A DNA stretch of 64,000 nucleotides from Rhodoferax sp. (lineage in GTDB: Bacteria > Pseudomonadota > Gammaproteobacteria > Burkholderiales > Burkholderiaceae_C). Below, in pieces: positions 10,890 to 20,562 of this stretch. The notes under the pieces were generated by a model. It had not been told where the DNA came from and searched no databases. It saw only the letters and a program-made list of their open reading frames with translations. The position numbers and the translations under genes are program-made. The stretch lies in NCBI RefSeq assembly GCF_023700745.1, contig NZ_JAMPYG010000003.1:124001-188000 (forward strand), read 5' to 3'. Within the stretch, counting starts at the first letter, position 1, and each line of letters opens with the position of its first letter.

Positions 10890-12299
10890 TCAGCCTTTGA
10901 GGGTTTGTTCCAGCACGTGCAATTGCTGGTTGAGTTCAGTGACCTGCTGGCGTTCAGTGCCGATCTTGCGCACCGCATGCAAAACCGTGGTGTGGTCGCG
11001 TCCGCCAAACATTTCTCCAATTTCCGGCAGACTTTTTTGCGTCAGCTCCTTGGCCAGGTACATGGCGATCTGGCGCGGCCGGGCAATACTGGCGGGGCGC
11101 TTTTTGGAATACATGTCAGCGATCTTGATCTTGTAATAGTCCGCCACCGTTTTCTGGATGTTTTCCACCGAGATTTGACGGTTCTGGATGGACAGCAGGT
11201 CGCGCAGCGCCTCGCGCGCCAGCAGGATCGAGATCTCTTTTTGGTTGAAACGCGAATAGGCCAGGATTTTGCGCAAGGCGCCTTCCAGCTCGCGCACGTT
11301 GGAGCGCACGTTCTTGGCCACGAAAAAGGCCACTTCTTCGGGCATCACAATGCCCTCGGCCTGCGCCTTGTTGATCAGAATGGCCACCCGCATCTCCAAC
11401 TCGGGCGGCTCGATGGCCACCGTCAGGCCGGAATCAAAACGCGACACCAGGCGCTCGTGAATGTCGGCCAGACCCTTGGGATAGGTGTCGCTGGTCATGA
11501 CAATGTGCGATTTTTTGGCCAGCAAAGCCTCAAAGGCGTTAAAAAACTCCTCTTGCGTGCGCTCCTTGTTGGCAAAAAACTGCACGTCGTCAATCAGCAG
11601 CAAATCCAGCGAGTGGTAGCGCTCCTTGAACTCGTCAAAAGCCTTGCGCTGGTAGGCTTTCACCACATCGGTGACGAATTGCTCGGCATGGATGTAGAGC
11701 ACCTTGGCGTTAGGATGGTCGGCCATCAACTGATTGCCTACCGCGTGCATCAAGTGGGTTTTACCCAGACCCACACCGCCGTAAATAAACAGCGGGTTGT
11801 ACAAATGGCCAGGCATGCCGGCCACATGCATGGCCGCCGCGCGCGCCATGCGGTTGGCGCTGCCTTCGACCAGCGTGTCGAACGTCAGCGCTGTGTTGAG
11901 ACGGCTCTTCAGCGGTTCGGCGGGGCGAAATTGATCGGCCTCGGCGAGCGTATCGACCGCCGCCGCAGCGCTCGCCACTTTCACGTCCGGCTTGCGCACC
12001 ACGGCTTCCCGTACCGCCAACGCCAGTTCGATCTGGACGGGTTGCCCCGTCTGGCGCTCCATGATCAGCGCAAGACGATGGCTGTATTGCGCCCGGATCC
12101 AGTCCATCTTGAAGCGGTTGGCAACAAAAATTGTGACCCGGCTCAAGTCTTCCGAAACCTGGGCCGACAAGGGCTTGATCCAGGTCTGGAACTGTTGCTC
12201 CGGGAGTTCTTGTGCCAGTTGATCGATACAGGCCTGCCAGAAATCTGCGCCGCTTGGCTCTGCAACGGCTTGGCGTGTGGGGTGTTGTCCCTCTGTCAT
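10890..12299 (-). CDS. dnaA: Chromosomal replication initiator DnaA
   Basis: DnaA binds DnaA boxes and opens the origin. Domain I is at about 18-90, followed by a low-complexity linker. The AAA+ core has Walker A GGVGLGKT (174-181), and the C-terminal DNA-binding domain carries the signature [15 protein letters not shown] near 437-451. Its 469 residues are normal. The gene diverges from rpmH, with DnaA boxes in between, as in most proteobacteria. Confidence 0.98.
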   Translation of the reverse strand: MTEGQHPTRQAVAEPSGADFWQACIDQLAQELPEQQFQTWIKPLSAQVSEDLSRVTIFVANRFKMDWIRAQYSHRLALIMERQTGQPVQIELALAVREAVVRKPDVKVASAAAAVDTLAEADQFRPAEPLKSRLNTALTFDTLVEGSANRMARAAAMHVAGMPGHLYNPLFIYGGVGLGKTHLMHAVGNQLMADHPNAKVLYIHAEQFVTDVVKAYQRKAFDEFKERYHSLDLLLIDDVQFFANKERTQEEFFNAFEALLAKKSHIVMTSDTYPKGLADIHERLVSRFDSGLTVAIEPPELEMRVAILINKAQAEGIVMPEEVAFFVAKNVRSNVRELEGALRKILAYSRFNQKEISILLAREALRDLLSIQNRQISVENIQKTVADYYKIKIADMYSKKRPASIARPRQIAMYLAKELTQKSLPEIGEMFGGRDHTTVLHAVRKIGTERQQVTELNQQLHVLEQTLKG

Positions 12300-12524
12300 T
12301 GTGCGATTGGTTTCTGTGGATATTTATTATTTCTGACGCTGCCGATTCTAATTTATCAAACAGTTATCCACACTACGGGTCTTCCCGTGATTTACCATCG
12401 TTTGAAAAGTTTGCGATAATCCGCGGTTCCCCTGAACTGTTCGGGTGAAATTAACGTTGATGCCGCTGGGCATATTCAATCAAATTGAGGCAGCTTGCCT
12501 CTGAGCTTCTTAGGATTTCCGAAA
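12300..12524. other. Candidate oriC / dnaA-rpmH divergent promoter region
   Basis: One perfect DnaA box, TTATCCACA, lies at 12364-12372 on the plus strand. A near-consensus box, ATATCCACA, lies at 12315-12323 on the minus strand. The segment 12321-12365 is AT-rich. The position between dnaA and rpmH is where dnaA autoregulation sites, and often oriC, are found. Two boxes are few for a complete origin, so part of it may lie elsewhere. Confidence 0.5.
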
Positions 12525-12659
12525 ATGAAACGCACTTACCAACCCTCCAAGATTCGTCGCGCCCGTACCCACGGCTTTTTGGTGCGCATGAAAACCCGTG
12601 GCGGTCGTGCCGTGATCAATGCACGCCGTGCCAAAGGCCGCAAGCGTCTGGCCGTTTAA
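12525..12659 (+). CDS. rpmH: 50S ribosomal protein L34
   Basis: The 44-residue, very basic protein begins [18 protein letters not shown] and ends KRLAV, matching L34 over its full length. It is a small structural protein of the large ribosomal subunit. It starts the rpmH-rnpA-yidD-yidC-mnmE series, divergent from dnaA. Confidence 0.97.
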   Translation: MKRTYQPSKIRRARTHGFLVRMKTRGGRAVINARRAKGRKRLAV

Positions 12660-12709
12660 TTTCAAGCCGGGCGCAGCCTGCCTACAACTGCGGCAACGCT
12701 TGACTCACC

Positions 12710-13123
12710 TTGCAACGACTCAAAAGTCGGCGCCAATTTCAAGCCGTGCTGGCGGGGTCTACCCTGGCGCGAACGCCGCATTTTGCTTTGCACACCGTGG
12801 CGCTGAATGCTGATCAAGTGGACTTGAGCGTCAAGCCATTGTTTAACGTGCCCGCAGTATGGTTCGGCGCCATGGTGCCCAAACGCTGGGCCAAGCGTGC
12901 CGTGACACGCAACGCCCTGAAACGCCAGATCTTCGCCGTGAGCGAGCTTTACCATGCGCAATTACCGACAGCCGCCTATGTGGTTCGGCTGCGCAGTGGC
13001 TTCGACCGGGTGCAGTTCACGAGCGCGAGCTCTGACGCCTTGAAGCTGGCCGCGCGCAATGAGCTGCACCAGTTGCTGGACCGCGCCACGCAGGGCCGGA
13101 CCAGTGCACAGGCACTCGCATGA
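12710..13123 (+). CDS. rnpA: Ribonuclease P protein component
   Basis: This protein cofactor of RNase P helps the catalytic RNA bind pre-tRNA leaders. It has 137 residues, with the conserved FAL block near residue 25, a VPKRWAKRAVTRNALKRQ stretch (the family's KR-x-A-V-x-RN-x-x-KR signature) and a C-terminal helix. The chosen start is TTG at 12710; no ATG is suitably placed, so the exact start is uncertain. Its stop overlaps the yidD start (ATGA-type overlap). Confidence 0.93.
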   Translation: MQRLKSRRQFQAVLAGSTLARTPHFALHTVALNADQVDLSVKPLFNVPAVWFGAMVPKRWAKRAVTRNALKRQIFAVSELYHAQLPTAAYVVRLRSGFDRVQFTSASSDALKLAARNELHQLLDRATQGRTSAQALA

Positions 13124-13395
13124 TGGCCAAGCTGTTGATGCTCTTGATCAGGGGCTATCGGCTCTTTCTGAGCCCATGGCTGGGTTCGTCGTGCCGTTTT
13201 GAGCCCACTTGCTCGGTTTATGCGCTGCAGGCCCTGCAACGCTTTGGCGCAGCCAAAGGTAGCTACCTCATGCTGCATCGCATCGGGCGCTGTCATCCCT
13301 GGTGTGATGGCGGCCTTGATCCGGTCCCTGCCCAGAACCCGTCCCGTCTGTTTACCCGGTTGATTCCCTCTTCCACTCAAAAGAAATCCTCATGA
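13120..13395 (+). CDS. yidD: Membrane protein insertion efficiency factor YidD
   Basis: This small membrane-associated protein assists YidC-dependent insertion. In 91 residues it shows the family pattern: RGYRLFLSPWLGSSCRF-PTCS near residues 10-37, then the paired Cys/His region GRCHPWCDGGLDPVP. It overlaps rnpA upstream and yidC downstream by 4 bp each, so the three are translationally coupled. Confidence 0.95.
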   Translation: MMAKLLMLLIRGYRLFLSPWLGSSCRFEPTCSVYALQALQRFGAAKGSYLMLHRIGRCHPWCDGGLDPVPAQNPSRLFTRLIPSSTQKKSS

Positions 13396-15119
13396 ACGAT
13401 ATCCGCCGCACCATTTTGTGGGTGATTTTTGGTTTTTCCCTGGTCATGTTGTGGGATCAGTGGCAGGTTCACAACGGCCGCAAAGCCACCTTCTTCCCCG
13501 GTCCCACGCCTGCCGTCGTACAGCCCCAGGGGCCAACGGGCGCCGCCAGCGTCCCGGGTAGCGTGCCAAACAGTGTCCCAGTCGCCAGCAGCAACGTCGC
13601 CGGTGCGGACCAGATTGCCGGGGCAGTGCCGGCGGTAGCAGCCCCCGCAACGACGGCGGCCGCGGCGCGCGAGCTGGTGGTGGTGGAAACCGATGTCTAC
13701 AAACTCACTTTTGACACTGAGGGCGGCTCACTGGTCAAGGCCGAGCTGCTCAAGTACGCGGACATGGCGGACAAAACCCGCACGTTCGTGCTGCTCGACG
13801 ACAGCAAGGACCGCATTTATCTGGCGCAATCCGGCTTGATTGCCGGCGCAGGCGGCCCGGTGTTGCCGACGCACAAGTCGGTGATGACCCTGGCCCCGGG
13901 TGAGCGCTCACTCAAGGACGGCAGCCAGACCCTGGAGTTGCGTTTTGAATCAGCCGAAATTGGCGGTGTCAAGCTGGTCAAAACCTACACCCTGACCCGT
14001 GGCAGCTACGCCGTGACGGTCAAGCACGAGGTGATCAATGCCGGTGCCACCGCCGTGGCACCCCAGCTCTATTTGCAATTGGTGCGCGATGGCAACAAGC
14101 CACCGGGCGAGTCGTCCTTCTACTCCACCTTTACCGGCCCGGCTATTTACACCGACGCCAAGAAGTACCAGAAAGTCGAGTTTTCCGACATTGAGAAAAA
14201 CAAGGTCGACATCGAGAAATCTGCTGAAAACGGTTACGTGGCCATGGTGCAGCATTACTTTGCCAGCGCCTGGCTGCTGGGTGACGGCATCAAGCGCGAG
14301 CTGTTCATGCGCAAGGTCGACAACAATCTGTATTCCGTGGGCATGATTGCACCGCTCGAGTCGATTGCCCCCGGCGCCCGCAAGACAATCGAGGCCCGGT
14401 TTTTCGCCGGCCCGCAAGAAGAAAAGGTGCTGGAAGCCATGACGCCCGGCCTGGAGCTGGTCAAGGACTATGGCTGGCTGACCATGCTGTCCAAGCCGCT
14501 GTACTGGTTGCTCGACAAGCTGCACAGCTTGATCGGCAATTGGGGTTGGTCCATCATGGCACTGGTCTTGTTGCTGAAAATTGCGTTCTACTGGCTCAAC
14601 GCCAAGGCCTACGCCAGCATGGCCAAGATGAAGGCGGTCAACCCGCGCATCATGGAGATGCGTGAACGCCTGAAAGACAATCCGCAGCAGATGCAACAGG
14701 AAATGATGCGCATCTACCGTGAGGAAAAGGTCAACCCGATGGGTGGCTGCTTCCCGATCATGATCCAGATCCCGGTGTTCATTGCGCTGTACTGGGTGCT
14801 GCTGGCCAGCGTCGAGATGCGCAACGCACCCTGGCTGGGCTGGATTCACGACCTTTCAAGCCCGGACCCGTTTTACATCCTGCCGATTGTCATGACGCTC
14901 ACCACGGTGCTGCAAACGTCACTCAATCCGGCACCGCCAGACCCCATGCAGGCCAAGATGATGTGGTTCATGCCGCTGGCTTTCAGCGTGATGTTCTTCT
15001 TCTTCCCGGCCGGCCTGGTGCTGTACTGGATCACCAACAACGTGCTGTCGATTGCCCAGCAGTGGGTCATCAACACCCGCATGGGCGTGCCGCCGAAGTT
15101 TCACCTGCCCAAGTTTTAA
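13392..15119 (+). CDS. yidC: Membrane protein insertase YidC
   Basis: YidC inserts and folds inner-membrane proteins, alone or with SecYEG. The 575-residue protein has an N-terminal anchor, a Pro/Ala-rich linker (about 35-90) and a large periplasmic beta domain (about 95-350). Membrane segments start near residue 375 and include the MGGCFPIMIQIPVFIALYWV core, and the C terminus is short. The length fits the Gram-negative long YidC. A palindromic repeat element begins 16 bp after the stop. Confidence 0.97.
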   Translation: MNDIRRTILWVIFGFSLVMLWDQWQVHNGRKATFFPGPTPAVVQPQGPTGAASVPGSVPNSVPVASSNVAGADQIAGAVPAVAAPATTAAAARELVVVETDVYKLTFDTEGGSLVKAELLKYADMADKTRTFVLLDDSKDRIYLAQSGLIAGAGGPVLPTHKSVMTLAPGERSLKDGSQTLELRFESAEIGGVKLVKTYTLTRGSYAVTVKHEVINAGATAVAPQLYLQLVRDGNKPPGESSFYSTFTGPAIYTDAKKYQKVEFSDIEKNKVDIEKSAENGYVAMVQHYFASAWLLGDGIKRELFMRKVDNNLYSVGMIAPLESIAPGARKTIEARFFAGPQEEKVLEAMTPGLELVKDYGWLTMLSKPLYWLLDKLHSLIGNWGWSIMALVLLLKIAFYWLNAKAYASMAKMKAVNPRIMEMRERLKDNPQQMQQEMMRIYREEKVNPMGGCFPIMIQIPVFIALYWVLLASVEMRNAPWLGWIHDLSSPDPFYILPIVMTLTTVLQTSLNPAPPDPMQAKMMWFMPLAFSVMFFFFPAGLVLYWITNNVLSIAQQWVINTRMGVPPKFHLPKF

Positions 15120-15135
15120 CCGCAACGTGTGAAGC

Positions 15136-15186
15136 ATTGTGGGACAGACCAAAGCGACACGCAGTGAGCGTGCTCTGCCCCCAACT
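15136..15186 (+). repeat. Palindromic intergenic element, GGGACAGA subtype, single copy
   Basis: The core runs from GTGGGACAGACC to GCTCTGCCCCCAACTG, with inverted ends GGGACAGA and TCTGCCCC. It reads in the same sense as yidC, which it follows, and ends about 15 bp before the mnmE start, so it forms nearly the whole mnmE leader. Related copies lie at 33751-33880 and 36741-36868. Confidence 0.7.
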
Positions 15187-15200
15187 GGTTGGGATGACCT

Positions 15201-16607
15201 GTGAGCCTGCCACGCCACCATGACCCGATCGTGGCCATTGCCACGGCACCGGGTCGAGGCGCTGTGGGCATCGTGCGGGTCAGCGGTCGGGGCCTGCAGG
15301 ATCTGGTGCTGGCGCTGTGCGGACGCCCCCTCAAACCGCGCGACGCCAGCTACACCGCTTTTCTGGACGCCGACGGCAGCGCGATTGATCACGGTCTGGC
15401 ACTGTATTTCCCGGGGCCACATTCATTCACCGGTGAGGACGTGCTCGAACTTCAGGCGCACGGCGGGCCCGTGGTGCTGCAATTGCTGCTGGCGCGTTGC
15501 CTGCAGACTGCGGCCGAGGTCGGCCCCAACGGATCAGCCCGCCTGGCGCACCTGCGCGTGGCGCTACCGGGCGAATTTTCCGAGCGGGCTTTTCTCAACG
15601 ACAAAATCGATCTCGCACAAGCCGAGGCCATAGCCGACCTGATCGATGCCAGCACCGAGGCGGCCGCACGCAGCGCCAGCCGCGCGCTGGCCGGAGCCTT
15701 TTCGCAAGAGATTCACCAACTGCGTGATGCCCTCATCCATTTGCGCATGCTGGTCGAGGCCACACTCGACTTCCCCGAAGAAGACATCGACTTTTTGCGC
15801 CAGGCGGATGCACAGGGACAACTTGACCGGCTTGAACAAGGTTTGGTCATGGTGATGGCCCGTGCGCAACAGGGCGCGCTGCTGCGTGAAGGCATCAAGG
15901 TGGTGATCGCGGGCCAGCCCAACGCCGGCAAGTCGTCGCTGCTCAATGCCCTGGCCGGGGCTGAACTGGCCATCGTCACCGCCATCCCGGGTACCACCCG
16001 CGACAAGGTGCAGCAGACCATCCAGATTGAAGGTGTGCCGGTGCATGTGATTGACACCGCCGGACTGCGCGAGAGCGACGACGAGGTTGAAAAAATTGGC
16101 ATCGAACACGCCTGGGCAGCCATTGCGCAAGCCGATGCGGTGCTGTTTTTGCACGATCTGACACGCATCGGCCAGGCCGCCTACCGCGCTGATGATGCCG
16201 CGATTGCGCACACCATTGCCAACAAGGTACCCCGGCAGGTGCCGGTGATCGAGGTCTGGAACAAGCGCGACGCCGCCGCTGCAGCCGACTTGCCGGAGGG
16301 TTTGCACCTGTCAGCCAAAACCGGCCTGGGGCTCGACGCGCTGCGCCAGAAGCTGCTCCAGGTGGCAGGCTGGCAATCGGGTTCCGAGGGTGTTTTCATG
16401 GCCCGCGAACGCCATGTCCAAGCCTTGCACCTGACCCAAGGCCATTTGCAGGTGGCACAAGGGCACCTCGCCAGCCAGGCGCAGGCGCTCGACTTGCTGG
16501 CTGAGGAATTGCGGCTGGCGCAAAACGCCCTCGGTGAGATCACCGGTGAGTTCACCTCCGACGATTTGCTCGGCGTGATTTTTTCAAGTTTCTGTATCGG
16601 CAAATAA
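15201..16607 (+). CDS. mnmE: tRNA-modification GTPase MnmE
   Basis: With MnmG it builds the 5-carboxymethylaminomethyl group on U34 of certain tRNAs. The 468-residue protein has the N-terminal tetrahydrofolate-binding domain, with [12 protein letters not shown] near residue 20, and a helical domain. An inserted G domain carries GQPNAGKSS near 237-245 and the DTAG switch. The protein ends in the essential CIGK motif. The start is GTG, directly behind a palindromic element. The last 24 bp overlap the 3' end of the convergent mlaF. Confidence 0.97.
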   Translation: MSLPRHHDPIVAIATAPGRGAVGIVRVSGRGLQDLVLALCGRPLKPRDASYTAFLDADGSAIDHGLALYFPGPHSFTGEDVLELQAHGGPVVLQLLLARCLQTAAEVGPNGSARLAHLRVALPGEFSERAFLNDKIDLAQAEAIADLIDASTEAAARSASRALAGAFSQEIHQLRDALIHLRMLVEATLDFPEEDIDFLRQADAQGQLDRLEQGLVMVMARAQQGALLREGIKVVIAGQPNAGKSSLLNALAGAELAIVTAIPGTTRDKVQQTIQIEGVPVHVIDTAGLRESDDEVEKIGIEHAWAAIAQADAVLFLHDLTRIGQAAYRADDAAIAHTIANKVPRQVPVIEVWNKRDAAAAADLPEGLHLSAKTGLGLDALRQKLLQVAGWQSGSEGVFMARERHVQALHLTQGHLQVAQGHLASQAQALDLLAEELRLAQNALGEITGEFTSDDLLGVIFSSFCIGK

Positions 16608-17399
16608 ACTGGCCGGGGGGCGCAGCGGCGCGTCCAGCAGGGCGCTGGCACGCCGGCCACGTTCGCCCAGGAAAAATTCCTTGATGAACGGGTGCGGCTG
16701 CGCCATCACCTCGGCCGCATTGCCGCTGACAATGATATGCCGGTCCGCCACCACGGCGATGCGGGTGGACAGCTCCAGCAGCGTGTCGAGATCGTGCGTG
16801 ACCATGACCACGGTCAGGCCCAGCTCCTGATGCAGCGACTGCAACAATGCACAAAACTCGTCGGCACTGCCCGGGTCCAGGCCGGCCGTGGGCTCGTCGA
16901 GCAGCAACAGCGGCGGGTCCATGATCAGGGCGCGGGCCAACGCCGCCCGTTTGACCATACCGCCCGACAGATCAGCGGGCATTTTGTGCGCGGCTGACGG
17001 GTCGAGTCCGACCATGCGCAGCTTGACCATGGCGGCCTCCAGAATCAGGTCGTGGGGCAGCGTTTTGAGTTCGCGCAGGGCAAAGGCAATGTTGTCGAGC
17101 ACGCTGAAAGCCGAGAACAGGGCACCGTGCTGGAACAGCATGCCGACCCGGCTGGCCGCACCCTCCCGCCCCATGCTGGACGCGGCCTCGCCCAGCACCG
17201 TCACGCGGCCACGCGCGGGCTTCTCCAGCCCCAGCATCTGGCGCAACAGCACGGTTTTGCCACTGCCCGAGCCGCCAACAATCGACACCAGCTCGCCGGC
17301 CTCGATGCGCAGATTCAGATCCTGATGGATCACCACGTCGCGACCGGCCTCGTGAAACACCGACCACAGCTTGTCAATCTCGACCACGGGCAGCTTCAT
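16584..17399 (-). CDS. mlaF: MlaF-type ABC transporter ATP-binding protein
   Basis: This is the ATPase of an MCE-type phospholipid transporter at the inner membrane. It has 271 residues, with Walker [10 protein letters not shown] (42-50), signature LSGGM (144-148), Walker B LLLLDEP (164-170) and the H-loop THD. The ATG at 17399 was chosen because it begins the conserved domain and overlaps the mlaE stop by 4 bp; an open frame extends upstream but only shadows mlaE. MCE-domain (mlaD) and lipoprotein genes usually follow; here mnmE follows in opposite sense, and the two 3' ends overlap by 24 bp. Confidence 0.88.
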   Translation of the reverse strand: MKLPVVEIDKLWSVFHEAGRDVVIHQDLNLRIEAGELVSIVGGSGSGKTVLLRQMLGLEKPARGRVTVLGEAASSMGREGAASRVGMLFQHGALFSAFSVLDNIAFALRELKTLPHDLILEAAMVKLRMVGLDPSAAHKMPADLSGGMVKRAALARALIMDPPLLLLDEPTAGLDPGSADEFCALLQSLHQELGLTVVMVTHDLDTLLELSTRIAVVADRHIIVSGNAAEVMAQPHPFIKEFFLGERGRRASALLDAPLRPPASLFADTET

Positions 17400-18517
17400 A
17401 GGCCGATATTCTTGAAAACCACGGCAAACACCGCATCCACCAGCAGCACCACCGTGATGGCGGTGACCACCGAGGCGGTGGTGCCCTGCCCCAGGCTCTC
17501 TGTATTGGGCTTGACGCGCAGGCCGTAGTGGCAGCCGATCAGTGCAATCAACAAGCCGAACACCACCGACTTGCCCAGCGCCAGCCACAGGTTGCTGATG
17601 GCGACGGCAAGCGGCAGGGTGGCAAAAAAATATGCAGGTGTGACCCCCAGCACCACGTCAGCGGCCAGCATGCCACCCAGCAGGGCGGCCAGTGTGGTCC
17701 AGACGCTGATGAGAGGCATCGCCACGGCCATGGCGATGGCACGCGGCAGCACCAGCCGGTAGCCGCGGGCAATGCCCATGACGCGCATGGCGTCAAGCTC
17801 TTCGGTGACGCGCATCACGCCAATCTGCGCGGTGATGGCCGAACCCGAACGCCCGGCAATCAGGATGGCCGCCAGCATGGGACCCAGCTCACGGATGATC
17901 GACAGGCCCAGAATATTGACAATAAAGGTGTCGGCACCAAACAGGCGCAGCTGGCGCGACATCAGGTAGGCCAGCACCACCCCGATGGTAAAACCCACCA
18001 GTGCGGTCACCGGCAGAGCCCTGGCGCCAATCCGGAACAAATGACCCGAGACATCGCGCCATGGCCCGCGTTGTGGCGCGCGCAACAACGTCACGGCATC
18101 AAGCAGCAACTGGCCCGTCAGTGCCAACAAGCCCACCAGATGATCCCACAACTGCCAAAGTTGCTCGCCCAGACGCAAAAAAAGCTGCCAGAGCGTGCGC
18201 CGTGCCGGTTGGACCGCTGGTGCCGTGAAACGCACGACCCGTTCCAGCATGGCGCGCTGCCCAGGTTGCCACTGCAGCTGCGCCGGCCACTGATGGCCCC
18301 AGGTGTTCCACAGCAGTTGGGCCCCGGTGTGGTCAAGCCGGCTGATGGCGCGCAAATCCCATTGCAAAGCCTGCGGCGTTGCCAGGTCAGCCAAAGCCTG
18401 GCTGATGCCACGCCAGTTGGCGGCCAGACGTGCCGCACTCCAACTGCCGCCCAGCACGACATGTGGCGCGCCGTCCGGAACGGTTTGCAGGGTCAGCGTG
18501 GGAACAGCGTCAGGCAT
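17396..18517 (-). CDS. mlaE: STAS-MlaE fusion, lipid ABC transporter permease
   Basis: The 373-residue protein combines an N-terminal STAS-like domain (about 20-110) with an MlaE permease domain of five or six membrane segments (about 150-373). The latter contains the family's LGLSIIRELGPMLAAILIAG and MRVTEELDAMRVM blocks. It would form the membrane channel with MlaF and move phospholipids between the membranes. In E. coli the STAS protein (MlaB) is separate; the fused form is common in other proteobacteria. It is the first gene of a two-gene operon. Confidence 0.88.
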   Translation of the reverse strand: MPDAVPTLTLQTVPDGAPHVVLGGSWSAARLAANWRGISQALADLATPQALQWDLRAISRLDHTGAQLLWNTWGHQWPAQLQWQPGQRAMLERVVRFTAPAVQPARRTLWQLFLRLGEQLWQLWDHLVGLLALTGQLLLDAVTLLRAPQRGPWRDVSGHLFRIGARALPVTALVGFTIGVVLAYLMSRQLRLFGADTFIVNILGLSIIRELGPMLAAILIAGRSGSAITAQIGVMRVTEELDAMRVMGIARGYRLVLPRAIAMAVAMPLISVWTTLAALLGGMLAADVVLGVTPAYFFATLPLAVAISNLWLALGKSVVFGLLIALIGCHYGLRVKPNTESLGQGTTASVVTAITVVLLVDAVFAVVFKNIGL

Positions 18518-18661
18518 GGTTTAGAGCGGTGGGTACGGCATGTTAACGGCAACGCGAGGGGCCATGCGTTTTTCGGCGCGGCGCGCACCATGCGGCAAAA
18601 TGCCGGCACCGAGAAGACGCGCACCATGCAGGGCGCAAGAACAATTTGAAAGACCATCGTC

Positions 18662-20338
18662 ATGAGCACCACGTTTGACTACATCATCATCGGCGCCGGC
18701 ACCGCCGGCTGCCTGCTGGCCAACCGTTTGTCGCAGGATGCGTCCAAACGCGTGCTGTTGATCGAGGCGGGCCGCGCTGACAATTACCACTGGATTCACA
18801 TTCCGGTGGGGTACCTCTATTGCATCGGCAACCCGCGCACTGACTGGCTGTACCAGACCGAGCCCGATGCCGGCCTGAACGGGCGCAGGCTGCGCTACCC
18901 GCGCGGCAAGGTGCTGGGTGGTTGCAGCAGCATCAACGGCATGATTTACATGCGCGGCCAGGCGCGCGACTACGACCAGTGGGCGCAGCTGACCGGTGAC
19001 CCGAGCTGGGGCTGGCACAACAGCCTGCCCGACTTCATGGCCCATGAAAGCCATTACCGGCTCGATGGCGTGTCCCCCAGCCACATCCCGGACGAACTGC
19101 AGCAGTTCAACCAGTTTCACGGCGCGGGGGGCGAATGGCGGGTAGAAAAACAGCGCCTGCGCTGGGACGTGCTCGACGCCTTTGCCCAGGCCGCACAGCA
19201 GGCCGGCATTCCGGCAACCGACGACTTCAACCAGGGCGACAACGAAGGCGTGGGCTACTTCGAGGTCAACCAACGCAGCGGCTGGCGCTGGAACACCGCC
19301 AAGGCCTTTTTGCGACCCACCTGTGCCAATCGCCCCAATTTCACGCTCTGGACCTCGGCCCAGGTGGTCAAACTCGCCATCGAGGCGCAAGCCAATGGCC
19401 AGTTGCGCTGCACCGGTGTCGAGGTGCAGACACCCAGCGGCAGAGTCAGCGCCCAGGCTTCAGGTGAAGTGATTCTGAGCGCCGGCAGCATTGGTTCGCC
19501 GCAGATCTTGCAGCTCTCCGGCATTGGCCCGGCAGCGCTGTTGCAGCAACACGGCCTCCCCGTGCTGCATGACGCGCCAGGCATCGGTGCCAACTTGCAG
19601 GACCATCTGCAAATTCGCTCGGTCTACAAGGTGCAGGACGTCAAAACCCTCAACATGCAAGCCAGTTCACTGTGGGGCAAGGCGATGATCGGGCTCGAAT
19701 ATGCGTTCAAGCGCAGCGGCCCGATGAGCATGGCGCCGAGCCAGCTGGGCGCTTTCACCCGCAGCGACCCCAGCCAACCCTACCCCAATGTCGAATACCA
19801 TGTGCAGCCGCTGAGCCTGGAGGCCTTTGGCGAACCGCTGCACAGCTTCCCGGCATTTACCGCCAGTGTCTGCAACCTCAACCCCAGCAGCCGCGGCAGT
19901 GTGCAGATCAACTCGCCTGACTTCACGGCAACCCCCGCCATTGCACCCAATTACCTCAGCACCGAAGCCGATCGCAAAGTGGCGGCCGATTCGCTGCGCC
20001 TGACGCGCGCCATCGTGGCGCAACCGGCGCTGGCCAAGTACCAGCCGCAGGAGTTCAAACCCGGCGTGCAATACCAGAGCGACGACGATCTGGCACGCCT
20101 GGCCGGCGACATCGCCACCACCATCTTCCATCCCGTGGGCACCACCAAAATGGGCCGTGCGGAAGACCCGCTGGCCGTGCTCGACGCGCACCTGCGGGTG
20201 CGCGGGCCGGGTGGCGTCATTGCGGGTTTGCGCGTGGTCGATGCCGGCGCCATGCCGCTGATTACCAGCGGCAACACCAATTCGCCCACCTTGATGATGG
20301 CCGAAAAAGCAGCACGCTGGATTGCCGCTGGCGCCTGA
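18662..20338 (+). CDS. GMC-family FAD-dependent oxidoreductase (choline dehydrogenase-like)
   Basis: This glucose-methanol-choline flavoenzyme oxidises an alcohol group. In 558 residues it shows the Rossmann FAD motif GAGTAGC (11-17), the GMC signature PRGKVLGGCSSINGM near 80-94, and the C-terminal HPVGTTKMG plus a substrate-site His/Asn region (TSGNTNSPTLM). It is related to choline and alkyl-alcohol dehydrogenases, but the substrate cannot be told. It stands alone, without betaine genes nearby, and a terminator lies 175 bp downstream. Confidence 0.88.
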   Translation: MSTTFDYIIIGAGTAGCLLANRLSQDASKRVLLIEAGRADNYHWIHIPVGYLYCIGNPRTDWLYQTEPDAGLNGRRLRYPRGKVLGGCSSINGMIYMRGQARDYDQWAQLTGDPSWGWHNSLPDFMAHESHYRLDGVSPSHIPDELQQFNQFHGAGGEWRVEKQRLRWDVLDAFAQAAQQAGIPATDDFNQGDNEGVGYFEVNQRSGWRWNTAKAFLRPTCANRPNFTLWTSAQVVKLAIEAQANGQLRCTGVEVQTPSGRVSAQASGEVILSAGSIGSPQILQLSGIGPAALLQQHGLPVLHDAPGIGANLQDHLQIRSVYKVQDVKTLNMQASSLWGKAMIGLEYAFKRSGPMSMAPSQLGAFTRSDPSQPYPNVEYHVQPLSLEAFGEPLHSFPAFTASVCNLNPSSRGSVQINSPDFTATPAIAPNYLSTEADRKVAADSLRLTRAIVAQPALAKYQPQEFKPGVQYQSDDDLARLAGDIATTIFHPVGTTKMGRAEDPLAVLDAHLRVRGPGGVIAGLRVVDAGAMPLITSGNTNSPTLMMAEKAARWIAAGA

Positions 20339-20436
20339 GCAGGCCCGGCCCTGTGCGTCCCGCACCAAAATGACCCGGCCTAGGGTAACTCCTGATGGCA
20401 ATGCACCGGCTTAGCGCATATAGTTAGCACCATCGC

Positions 20437-20459
20437 TGGGTCAGACATGTGCTGACCCA
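20437..20459 (+). repeat. Short perfect palindrome resembling the GGGTCAGA elements
   Basis: TGGGTCAG (20437-20444) and CTGACCCA (20452-20459) flank a 7-nt loop. The sequence looks like a GGGTCAGA-type element with its middle deleted, since TGTGCT precedes GACCC as GTGCT does in the full copies. It again reads in the sense of the upstream gene. Confidence 0.5.
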
Positions 20460-20512
20460 AGTGAAAGGCCCCAGGAGATCATGCCCGCAAGGGTCAAAAA
20501 GCAAACAGAAAC

Positions 20513-20540
20513 AAGGCACCGGCAACCCCGGTGCCTTTTT
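20513..20540 (+). terminator. Strong Rho-independent terminator
   Basis: A perfect 10-bp stem, AAGGCACCGG (20513-20522) with CCGGTGCCTT (20528-20537), has a 5-nt loop and is followed by T residues. It either ends the GMC gene transcript or, being 22 bp before the next start codon, acts as an attenuator in the leader of the TSUP gene. Confidence 0.85.
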
Positions 20541-20562
20541 CAATTGGATCGACAATGCAGTC

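Noticed and set aside
17528..18649. 373-codon frame opposite the MlaE gene
   Set aside because: The sequence is rich in Gln and His with no domain and mirrors MlaE coding constraints; the permease on the other strand is clear.
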